A stretch of 64,000 nucleotides of DNA. It comes from JALYOC01 sp036675345 (GTDB taxonomy: Bacteria > Myxococcota > Myxococcia > Myxococcales > Myxococcaceae). The position numbers and the translations under genes were made by a program. The stretch lies in assembly GCA_036675345.1 (NCBI GenBank), contig JAKFFE010000017.1, forward strand, positions 496,001 through 560,000, read 5' to 3'. Positions 23,434 through 30,019 of the stretch are shown here, piece by piece. The notes beneath the pieces were generated by a model. The model was not told the origin of the DNA, made no database searches, and saw only the letters and a program-made list of their open reading frames with translations. How positions within the stretch are numbered: position 1 is the stretch's first letter; each line of letters begins with the position of its first letter.

Positions 23434-24798
23434 CTAACTACCAGAAGTCTCTCCATCCGGGGAAGGAACGTTGTGGGTGGGGGTCTGCTCGCCTGGTTCG
23501 GCCTGTTCTTCGGGGAGGGGCCGGGTGGGGTACGGAATGCCCTCCGCGCTCCGGACCTGGGAGGGCAAGACCTCCGAGGCCCGGAAATCCACCTCCCGGT
23601 CCTCGTCGGCCGGCTTCTCCCTTGCCGGGGGGGAGGCGGGCTGGGAAGGGGTCCTTCCCACCGACTTGAAGATCGGGCGCACCCCGTCCACGAAGCGGCG
23701 GATCTCCTCCAGGGGGATGGCCGGGCTGTGGTGGCCGTTGATCCCGGTCATCGGGGTGGCCATGCACATCGAGTTGAGGATCGCCTCCTCGGTGGCCTCG
23801 ATCACCGCCTCGTAGAGGGGGTCCAGCCGCTGATCGAGGAGGATCTTCATCCGGTACACCATCTTCCGGGTGCGCCGGGGGATGACGTTGGCGGTGGAGA
23901 AGCCGACCACGATCTCCCCCGAGCCGTGCCCGGCGTACGAACCCACCCGCCCGATCCCCAGCGCCACCCGCTTGCAGAGCCGGGTGATCTGGTGAGACAG
24001 CAGCGGAGCGTCGGTGGCCACCACCGCGATGATCGATCCGTAGTTCTGGCCGCGCCGGGGCAGATCCTTGAGCTTCTGGGCCAGAAACTCGCCCACCGGC
24101 AGACCGGCCACCCGCAGGTTGTGCATCTTCCCGAAGTTGGACATCACCAGCACGCCCAGGGTGTAGCCGCCGTGGACCTCGGGGAGCTTGCGGGAGGAGG
24201 TGCCGATCCCGGCCTTGAAGTCACAGGTGATCATCCCCGTTCCCCCGCCCACCCCGCCCTCCGCCACCGGACCGGCGTTGGCGTTGTTGATCGCCTCCAG
24301 CACGTGGGTGTTCTTGACGTGGCGCCCGGAGACGTCGTTGAGCCAGCTGTCGTCGCATTCGCCGACCACCGGGATGATCACGTCGTGCTCGTCCCCGATC
24401 CCCGGGTAGCGCTCCACCATGTACCGGGCCACCCCGTCGGAGACCGCGCCCACGGACATGGTGTTGGTGAGCAGGATCGGGGTCTCGATCAGCCCCCACT
24501 CCTGGACCTGGGTCAGCCCGGAGACCTCGCCGGCCCCGTTGAGCACGAAGCCGCCTCCGATCACCCGGTCCATGAAGATGTTCCCCAGGTTGGGGAGGAT
24601 GGCGGTCACCCCGGTGCGCACCGGTCCGTGCCCCGGACGCAGCGGCCCCTCGCCCCGGATGATGGTGGAGTGGCCGACCAGCACCCCCTCCACGTCGGTG
24701 ATCGAGTTCAGCTTGCCGGGCCGGAACCGGCCCAGGGGCAGCCCCAGCTCACGCGCACGCCGCCGGGGTTCATTGGAGTTGTCGAAACCTTCAGCCAT
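23434..24798 (-). CDS. DmpA/P1 family (S58) self-processing aminopeptidase
   Basis: DmpA-family Ntn-hydrolases cleave N-terminal amino acids or D-amino-acid esters after cutting themselves in two. Residues ~18-60 (LGLPLGRFRPGKLNSITDVE) and GGGTGMITCDFKAGIGTSSR (184-203) match the family. The self-cleavage point is Gly254-Ser255 in NYGSIIAVVATDAPLLSHQ; Ser255 becomes the nucleophile of the beta chain. The core ends near residue 385. A further ~65 residues are Pro/Glu-rich low complexity and look disordered. There is no signal peptide. It is divergent from the DoxX-like gene, with 38 bases between start codons. Confidence 0.92.
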   Translation of the reverse strand: MAEGFDNSNEPRRRARELGLPLGRFRPGKLNSITDVEGVLVGHSTIIRGEGPLRPGHGPVRTGVTAILPNLGNIFMDRVIGGGFVLNGAGEVSGLTQVQEWGLIETPILLTNTMSVGAVSDGVARYMVERYPGIGDEHDVIIPVVGECDDSWLNDVSGRHVKNTHVLEAINNANAGPVAEGGVGGGTGMITCDFKAGIGTSSRKLPEVHGGYTLGVLVMSNFGKMHNLRVAGLPVGEFLAQKLKDLPRRGQNYGSIIAVVATDAPLLSHQITRLCKRVALGIGRVGSYAGHGSGEIVVGFSTANVIPRRTRKMVYRMKILLDQRLDPLYEAVIEATEEAILNSMCMATPMTGINGHHSPAIPLEEIRRFVDGVRPIFKSVGRTPSQPASPPAREKPADEDREVDFRASEVLPSQVRSAEGIPYPTRPLPEEQAEPGEQTPTHNVPSPDGETSGS

Positions 24799-24836
24799 GG
24801 GCGCGCCGACCTTAGCTGGGATAGAAGGCGCGGCCT

Positions 24837-25256
24837 ATGGCCAGCTTCTCCTTCGAAAATACCAAGTCCACCGCCGCGCTCGTGCTCGACCTGCTGCCGA
24901 CCCTGGTGTTGGCGATCACCTTCCTGCAGTCGGGGATCGACAAGCTGGTGGATCGGGCGGGCAACGAGTCCTACTTCCGTTCCCACTTCGCCAAGTCGCC
25001 GCTGGCGAAGTTCAGCACCCCGATGCTGAGCGGGCTGATGGTGGTGGAGCTGCTGGCAGGATTGCTGTCCGCCCTGGGCTTTCTGCAGATCCTGCTGGGC
25101 GGAGGGCGCACCCTGGCGTTCTGGGGCGCCACGGTCAGCGCGTTCACCTTCGCCGGGCTGTTTGCCGGCCAGCGGATCGCCAAGGACTACGTGGGGGCCG
25201 CCAACCTGATCCCCTACTTCCTGGTGGCGCTGTTCGGGATCTTCACCCTGCAGTAG
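24837..25256 (+). CDS. DoxX/MauE-like four-helix membrane protein
   Basis: A 139-residue inner-membrane protein with four predicted helices. The first contains LLPTLVLAITFLQSGIDKLVD, which has the DoxX-type SGxxKL signature. The others follow with short loops. DoxX-like proteins are usually quinone- or thiol-linked redox subunits, but this one has no cysteines, so its role is undefined. Its stop is three bases from the convergent TPR gene. Confidence 0.78.
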   Translation: MASFSFENTKSTAALVLDLLPTLVLAITFLQSGIDKLVDRAGNESYFRSHFAKSPLAKFSTPMLSGLMVVELLAGLLSALGFLQILLGGGRTLAFWGATVSAFTFAGLFAGQRIAKDYVGAANLIPYFLVALFGIFTLQ

Positions 25257-25259
25257 CGG

Positions 25260-25694
25260 TCAGTTCAGCCCCGGGGGGCGGACCGCCTCCTTGACCAGCG
25301 ACAGGTAGCGGGGGTCTTCGTGTTCGAACACCCCCTCCCCGCCGGCGGCGAACGCGCGGGCCAGCTCCTCGGCGCCGCGGAGGGTGTCGCCGCTCTCCCA
25401 CAGCGCCTGCCCCAGCCGCAGGTGGATGAAGGGATTGCCCTGGCCGCGGAAGCCGTGGACCGCCTGCTCCAGGAAGCGGACCGCCTCCTCGTACCGCGTC
25501 TGCTGGAAGGCGGCGTCCCCCATCGAGCTGAGGATGAAGGTGGCGGCCTCGAAGTCCTCCACCGGCTGCGGAAGCCGGTCCAGGGCCTGCTGGTAGAGCG
25601 GGATCGCCAGGTCGAACTCACCCTCCCCCGCGTGCTGCTCCGCGCGGTCGCAGAGGGACATGATGTCGGCGTGGAGTTCGTCGTCCAGGGGCAT
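25260..25694 (-). CDS. TPR-repeat protein, 144 aa
   Basis: A soluble protein of three to four tetratricopeptide-like helical pairs: ADIMSLCDRAEQHAGEGEFDLAIPLYQQAL, FILSSMGDAAFQQTRYEEAVRFLEQA and IHLRLGQALWESGDTLRGAEELARAF. The typical A-x-x-Y/F-x-x-A spacing is clear in the first two. Such proteins mediate protein contacts; the partner is unknown. There is no signal peptide and no Shine-Dalgarno; a -10-like box lies six bases before the ATG. Confidence 0.8.
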   Translation of the reverse strand: MPLDDELHADIMSLCDRAEQHAGEGEFDLAIPLYQQALDRLPQPVEDFEAATFILSSMGDAAFQQTRYEEAVRFLEQAVHGFRGQGNPFIHLRLGQALWESGDTLRGAEELARAFAAGGEGVFEHEDPRYLSLVKEAVRPPGLN

Positions 25695-25700
25695 GAGGCA

Positions 25701-25728
25701 ATGGTAGCGCCGCCCGGCCGTGGACCAA
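25701..25728 (-). promoter_or_regulatory. Promoter of the TPR gene, probably leaderless
   Basis: On the minus strand, TTGGTC (25723-25728), a 16-bp spacer and TACCAT (25701-25706). The ATG at 25694 begins seven bases after the -10 box, where transcription would itself be expected to start. Confidence 0.5.
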
Positions 25729-25871
25729 GGGTCAACGCCCCGGGTGTCCCCTGCCCCACTCCCCTGGGTGTACCCGGGCAGGCACTCGGCAACTGCCCGG
25801 AACCGTTGGGGAGGACGGTTGGCATCGCTCTGGAAAGGAACCGCGTTGGAACTTCTTCCCAAGGAGCAGCG

Positions 25872-26324
25872 GTGCGCCCAATCCTGTGGCTGGTGCTGGC
25901 GGTGTTCGGCGGTACCTCGGTGCCCGCGCTGGCTGGCAACTGCCCGCAGCCCGGTGACGCCAGCGTCCAGGCGCTGACCAGGAAGGGCCGGCAGCTGTTC
26001 CACGACGGCAAGGTGCGCGACGCGCTGTGCACCCTGGACCAGGCCACCCGCAAGGACGCCACGGTGGCGGAGGCCTGGTTCTGGCTGGCCTCGGCCGCGG
26101 CGGAGGTGGGCCTCTCCCAGCGGGCGGAGGTGGCGGTGCAGCGGGCGCTGGAGCTGGAGCCCGGCCGCGGAGAGGCGTGGGTGCTCTCCGGGTACATCGC
26201 CCAGCAGAACGGGAACCTGGACCAGGCGCGCAGCCGGTATCTGCGCTACCTGCAGGACCACCCGGGCACCGATCAGGCGGAGGAGCTGCGCTGGGTGCTG
26301 GCGCAGCTGCCCCGGTCCAGCTGA
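25872..26324 (+). CDS. Exported TPR protein, 150 aa
   Basis: The GTG at 25872 follows AAGGAG with five-base spacing and gives a signal peptide MRPILWLVLAVFGGTSVPALA. The mature protein has three tetratricopeptide repeats (LTRKGRQLFHDGKVRDALCTLDQA, AWFWLASAAAEVGLSQRAEVAVQRALEL and AWVLSGYIAQQNGNLDQARSRYLRYL). It is probably a periplasmic scaffold. The PilZ/TPR gene begins 11 bases after its stop, so they likely form an operon. Confidence 0.85.
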   Translation: MRPILWLVLAVFGGTSVPALAGNCPQPGDASVQALTRKGRQLFHDGKVRDALCTLDQATRKDATVAEAWFWLASAAAEVGLSQRAEVAVQRALELEPGRGEAWVLSGYIAQQNGNLDQARSRYLRYLQDHPGTDQAEELRWVLAQLPRSS

Positions 26325-26335
26325 CGGGTAGAGCC

Positions 26336-28462
26336 ATGGGCCGCATCGACTCCCCCGTCACCCCGCTGGTCGACGTCCTCCCCTACGAGAGCGCGACCGA
26401 GTTCATCCGCCTCTATGGGCCCCTGGTCACCGCCGGCGGTCTCGTGCTGCGGCACCGGTTGGCGCCCCCCGAGGGGAGCCCGGTCAGCTTTGACCTCCAG
26501 CTGGTGGATGGAAGTTCGATGCTCCAGGGCAAGGGCCTGGTCCGCTGGAGCCGGCGGGAAGCGGACGGAGGCGGGGTCCTGGGGATCAAGTTCACCTCCC
26601 TGGAGCCAGAGAGCCGAAGGCTGTTGGACCTGTTGATGGTCACCCGGGGGGCCGGAGGACGGAGCGATGAGCCGCCCCCGGTCCCGGACAATCTCGCCCT
26701 GGTCGGCGCCGCGCCCCCGGTCAGCGGCTTTCCCCGGATCGCGCCGCTGATTCCGGCCATCGCCCCGGCGATTCCTCCGCTGGCGCCACGGAAGCCGGCG
26801 GTGGCCTCCGGACCGATTCCGGTGGCGGCGCCCTCCTCCAGAACTCTGCCCGCGGTCCCGCCGCTGCCCATCGGGAAGTCGCCACCCGCCCCTTCGCTGG
26901 GCACCCCAGGTCGGCCGGATCCTGGAACCGCAGCGGTTTGCACTGTCCCTCCGGATCCCACGTCCAAGCTCCTGCCCGTGGACGCGGGAGCCTTCACCTA
27001 CTCTCCAGCCCACGACCTTCCGCTGGATGACACCGCGGCGCGGACCGGCCTGATCGGCCTGCCCAGAAGGCCGGTGGCCGTCGCCTCCGCGGCCACCAAG
27101 GCGGCGTGGTTTGCCGATCCGACCGGCGAGCCCTCCGCAGTCCCTTCGGCGTCCTCGGGGCTGGACCTTGCCTTCGCCGCGGTGCAGGCGGTGTCCGCCC
27201 ACCCGGTGCAGAGCGCGGTGGAGCCGGTGGCCCCTCGGACGCCCTCCCCTCCGTCGCCTTCCCCTGCCTCGGAGCCGAAGGCTCCACTGGACGGAAGGGC
27301 GGCGCACGCGCGGCCAGTTCCCAGCGAGCCGGCCGAGCACCGGCGCCCCGCTGAGGAGGAGGTTCATCCCGCCGCCGACCCGCTTCGGACCCCAACCCCC
27401 TCGTCGATGGAGCTCACCCCCCGGGACGCCGCCTCGCGTGGGATCGAGGCGCTGCGGATCTCCCGTGCCATCGAGGCGCTGCGCCGCAAGGAGTTTGACA
27501 AGGCGGAAGCCCAGCTCCAGCAGGCGATCGCCGAGGACCCTCAAAATGGCCGGCTCCGCTACGAACTGGGGCTGGTGTACTTCGAGTGGTCCGATGCCCG
27601 CAGCCGCGATCACGACGGCGCCGCGGAGGCAGCCTTCGCCCGCGCCGCCGAGCTGGATCCCGACGCCGACCAACCGCTGGTCTACCTGGGTCAGGTCCAG
27701 CTGCGCCGTCACCTCTGGGCGGACGCACGCCGATCCTTCACCGAGGCGCTGCAGCGGAACCCGCACTCCCGCGGTGGAACCGAGGGCCTGGAGGTCCTGC
27801 AGGGGCTACAGGTGCGGCAGACGATCACCCGCGCAGCGATGGCCGCCGCCGCGCTGCTGCTGGTGACCGGGCCACTGCTCTGGTTCGGAATGGGCAGCTC
27901 GGCGTCCCAGGCCAGCGCCTCGAACGGATTGGCGGCGGCAGCTCCCCTGGCAGTGGCGGCCACGACACCGGCTCCGGTGGCCGTCCCCGCGGCCTCCGCC
28001 GTCACTGCGCCCGCCCCGCCCGCGCCCTCCCCGATCGCGAATGCCCCAGCGCCGGCGGGCCAGGTCACAGCGGCCCCGTCCGTCCTTCCAGAAGCGCAGC
28101 CGCCTGCGGAGGGAGTGGAGCGTGACCCGGGCCCGGCTCGCGCACGAAGGGCCGCCCCCAGGCAGTCCAAGTCCGCGACCGGCACCGGCACCGGCACCGG
28201 CACCGGGGGTGGCGCCGCCGTCCTGGTCCGCCAGGGAGACGGGGCGCTCCGCGAGGGCAAGGTCGACGAGGCGCTGAGCCACTTCACCCAGGCCCTGGCC
28301 AAGGACCCCAAGCACGCCCCCGCCCACCGGGGACTGGGCAGCGTGTTCGTGATGCAGGGCAAGGACTCCGAGGCACTGGCCGCGTATCGCAAGTACCTGA
28401 CCCTGGCCCCCAATGCCTCCGACGCAGGCCGCATCCGCGCCCTCGTCGCCGGCATGGAGTAG
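26336..28462 (+). CDS. PilZ domain - TPR - transmembrane - TPR fusion protein, 708 aa
   Basis: An unusual multi-domain protein. Residues ~10-105 resemble the myxobacterial PilZ variant (GGLVLRHRLAPPEGSPVSFDLQL, GLVRWSRREADGGGVLGIKF), a possible cyclic-di-GMP or protein-binding module. Residues ~110-360 are a Pro/Ala-rich disordered linker. A TPR block follows at ~360-490, including AIEALRRKEFDKAEAQLQQAI and LVYLGQVQLRRHLWADARRS. A single membrane helix is at ~503-520 (AAMAAAALLLVTGPLLWFG), then a second Ala/Pro linker with a Gly-Thr repeat. The C-terminal TPR pair (GDGALREGKVDEALSHFTQAL) would be periplasmic. The protein could therefore carry a cytosolic signal across the inner membrane. The classic RxxxR and DxSxxG PilZ residues are not clearly present. 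Confidence 0.78.
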   Translation: MGRIDSPVTPLVDVLPYESATEFIRLYGPLVTAGGLVLRHRLAPPEGSPVSFDLQLVDGSSMLQGKGLVRWSRREADGGGVLGIKFTSLEPESRRLLDLLMVTRGAGGRSDEPPPVPDNLALVGAAPPVSGFPRIAPLIPAIAPAIPPLAPRKPAVASGPIPVAAPSSRTLPAVPPLPIGKSPPAPSLGTPGRPDPGTAAVCTVPPDPTSKLLPVDAGAFTYSPAHDLPLDDTAARTGLIGLPRRPVAVASAATKAAWFADPTGEPSAVPSASSGLDLAFAAVQAVSAHPVQSAVEPVAPRTPSPPSPSPASEPKAPLDGRAAHARPVPSEPAEHRRPAEEEVHPAADPLRTPTPSSMELTPRDAASRGIEALRISRAIEALRRKEFDKAEAQLQQAIAEDPQNGRLRYELGLVYFEWSDARSRDHDGAAEAAFARAAELDPDADQPLVYLGQVQLRRHLWADARRSFTEALQRNPHSRGGTEGLEVLQGLQVRQTITRAAMAAAALLLVTGPLLWFGMGSSASQASASNGLAAAAPLAVAATTPAPVAVPAASAVTAPAPPAPSPIANAPAPAGQVTAAPSVLPEAQPPAEGVERDPGPARARRAAPRQSKSATGTGTGTGTGGGAAVLVRQGDGALREGKVDEALSHFTQALAKDPKHAPAHRGLGSVFVMQGKDSEALAAYRKYLTLAPNASDAGRIRALVAGME
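28178..28207 (+). repeat. Five copies of ACCGGC coding Gly-Thr
   Basis: A perfect 6-bp tandem repeat inside the periplasmic linker of the PilZ/TPR gene. It stays in frame and probably affects only linker length. Confidence 0.85.
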
Positions 28463-28479
28463 GGGTGCGCCTCAACCCA

Positions 28480-28502
28480 GGGGATTCCCCGTACCCAGGT
28501 AC
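28480..28502. promoter_or_regulatory. Two adjacent palindromes upstream of the surface-protein cluster
   Basis: GGGGATTCCCC (28480-28490) is directly followed by GTACCCAGGTAC (28491-28502, arms GTACC/GGTAC). They could be paired operator sites for the 28632 gene, or fold as a hairpin ending the upstream gene, whose stop is 18 bases earlier. Confidence 0.4.
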
Positions 28503-28552
28503 GAACCCTCCGACACCCACGGTCTTCAGAGGGGCGCGGGGGTGAGGGGCGG

Positions 28553-28569
28553 TTGGAACGGGTCTTGAA
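28553..28569 (+). promoter_or_regulatory. Possible sigma-54 promoter of the surface-protein cluster
   Basis: TTGGAACGGGTCTTGAA matches the sigma-54 layout TTGGCAC-N5-TTGCA with correct spacing. It has one mismatch in each half, including A for C in the normally invariant GC. It lies ~63 bases before the ATG at 28632. Confidence 0.35.
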
Positions 28570-28631
28570 GAAGGGCCGCACGTCGCGACGAAGCGACAGT
28601 CGCACTTCCAACTCAACCCAGAGAGTCCCCC

Positions 28632-29147
28632 ATGAATCGCATCCTCAAGTCAGCCCTGGTCGTCGTGGCCTTCACCGCCGGAACCGCCTTCGCGCAGGAC
28701 TCCGACAGCCAGGTGGTCACCGGCAACGTCGGAGACTCCATCTCCATCACCGCCCCCTCGGACGACACCATCAACCTCACCCCGGACGGCACCAACACCC
28801 TGATGGCCAACCTGACTGTCAGCGCCACCAAGGGCTTCACCATCAAGGCCAAGAGTGACGTGGCGAAGATGGCCGAGCACGACGGCGCCACCTACGTGGA
28901 GTCGGGAAAGACCCTGGCCACCGTCCCCTCGATCGACGCGACCATCGCCAGCGGCAGCTACGAGGGGACCGAAATCCTCGGCACCCCCCTGCTCACCACC
29001 GACACGGTGATCTTCAACGGGGACGAGGCCATCCAGGAGCAGACGGTCACCAGCACCATCACCCAGCCGGTCCTGCACACCGACTCGGTCCTGGCGACCA
29101 ACGTGTACCGGATGGAGGTCACCTACACCGCGACGCTGAACCCGTAA
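28632..29147 (+). CDS. Small exported beta-rich surface protein, possible fibre subunit
   Basis: A 171-residue secreted protein with signal peptide MNRILKSALVVVAFTAGTAFA. The mature part is Thr/Ser/Asp-rich, cysteine-free and almost all beta strand: GDSISITAPSDDTINL, LTVSATKGFTIKAKS, TVTSTITQPVLHTD and a terminal YRMEVTYTATLNP. It resembles an immunoglobulin-like or WxL-type fold (structural inference only). Its place before a chaperone-like gene and a giant outer-membrane gene suggests it is the exported or assembled subunit. A hairpin after the stop would give more transcript for this gene than for the two downstream. Confidence 0.8.
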   Translation: MNRILKSALVVVAFTAGTAFAQDSDSQVVTGNVGDSISITAPSDDTINLTPDGTNTLMANLTVSATKGFTIKAKSDVAKMAEHDGATYVESGKTLATVPSIDATIASGSYEGTEILGTPLLTTDTVIFNGDEAIQEQTVTSTITQPVLHTDSVLATNVYRMEVTYTATLNP

Positions 29148-29167
29148 TCCAGCCCACGCATCCAGGC

Positions 29168-29214
29168 CGCCGGAGGAGCCCTCGCGTGTTCCTCCGGCGC
29201 TTCCTTTTCTCCTT
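29168..29214 (+). terminator. Hairpin with T-rich tail between subunit and chaperone-like genes
   Basis: A perfect 10-bp stem CGCCGGAGGA (29168-29177) with TCCTCCGGCG (29190-29199) is followed by CTTCCTTTTCT. It lies between two same-strand genes of a cluster, so it is likely an attenuating, partial terminator. Confidence 0.7.
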
Positions 29215-29230
29215 CCCCCTGTACACCCCC

Positions 29231-30016
29231 ATGCGCCAGCCCACTCCCCTGATCGCCCTGACCCTGAGCGTGCTCTCCCTGACCGCCTCCGCGGGAATGG
29301 CCGTCTCGCCCGGAATCGTCGACAAGCAACTGACCGCCGGGGACAACGTCATCGAGCTGGTGGTCTCCAACAACAGCACCCGGCCGATGGACATCCAGCT
29401 CTACGCCGGCCCGATGGCCCTGACTCTGGAGGGCAGCGCGATCGCCGGGGAGTCGGCTTCCGACATGGACGCCACGCCCCTGATCCGCTTCGAGAAGGAG
29501 TCCTTCGTCCTCGGCCCCCGCCGCTGGCGTCGGGTCCGCGCGCAGCTGACCGCTCCCAACCGCGGCGGCGGGCTGCACGGCTTCATCTATGTCCGCGGAA
29601 GCGAGGCCAACCTCGACCCGGCCGCGAAGGTGAAGGTCAATATGCAGCTGGCGGTGGTGCTCACCCTCACCCTCCCGGGAGAGGCCCGGCGGTCGGCGGA
29701 GCTGGTGGAGCTCAAGACCTCCGCCAGGGGCGCCCGGGTGCGGGTGCGCAACACCGGTAACATCCACCTCCGCCCGGAGGGGAAGGTGGTGTTGTTCGAC
29801 AGTGCCGGCGCCCAGGTGTGGTCGGGGCAGCTGGTGACGGGTGCGGTGCTTCCCGGGTCGGAGCGGGAGTACCGGATCGAGCCGCTGCCCCTGCTGCCCT
29901 CGGGGCAGTACTCCGCCCAGGTGGAGCTCACCTCCCCCACCCCCGCCCGCCTGGCGCGAACCCTGGCGATGGTGGAAGGCACCCTGGTGGTCTCGGCCGA
30001 GGCCAAGTCCCGGTAG
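29231..30016 (+). CDS. Exported chaperone-like protein (DUF916/pilus-chaperone-like Ig fold)
   Basis: A 261-residue exported protein with signal MRQPTPLIALTLSVLSLTASA. The first domain reads like an immunoglobulin-fold chaperone: VSPGIVDKQLTAGDNVIEL, VVSNNSTRPMDIQLYAGPMA, a strand preceding FVLGPRRWRRVRAQLTAP, then GGGLHGFIYVRGSE and VVLTLTLPGEAR. This order resembles both periplasmic pilus chaperones and the DUF916 proteins that accompany WxL proteins. The second half is another beta domain (ARVRVRNTGNIHLRPEGKVV). No transmembrane anchor is seen. The ATG at 29231 lies after the hairpin; an in-frame GTG at 29186 would fall inside that stem. The next gene begins four bases after its stop. Confidence 0.75.
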   Translation: MRQPTPLIALTLSVLSLTASAGMAVSPGIVDKQLTAGDNVIELVVSNNSTRPMDIQLYAGPMALTLEGSAIAGESASDMDATPLIRFEKESFVLGPRRWRRVRAQLTAPNRGGGLHGFIYVRGSEANLDPAAKVKVNMQLAVVLTLTLPGEARRSAELVELKTSARGARVRVRNTGNIHLRPEGKVVLFDSAGAQVWSGQLVTGAVLPGSEREYRIEPLPLLPSGQYSAQVELTSPTPARLARTLAMVEGTLVVSAEAKSR

Positions 30017-30019
30017 CGG

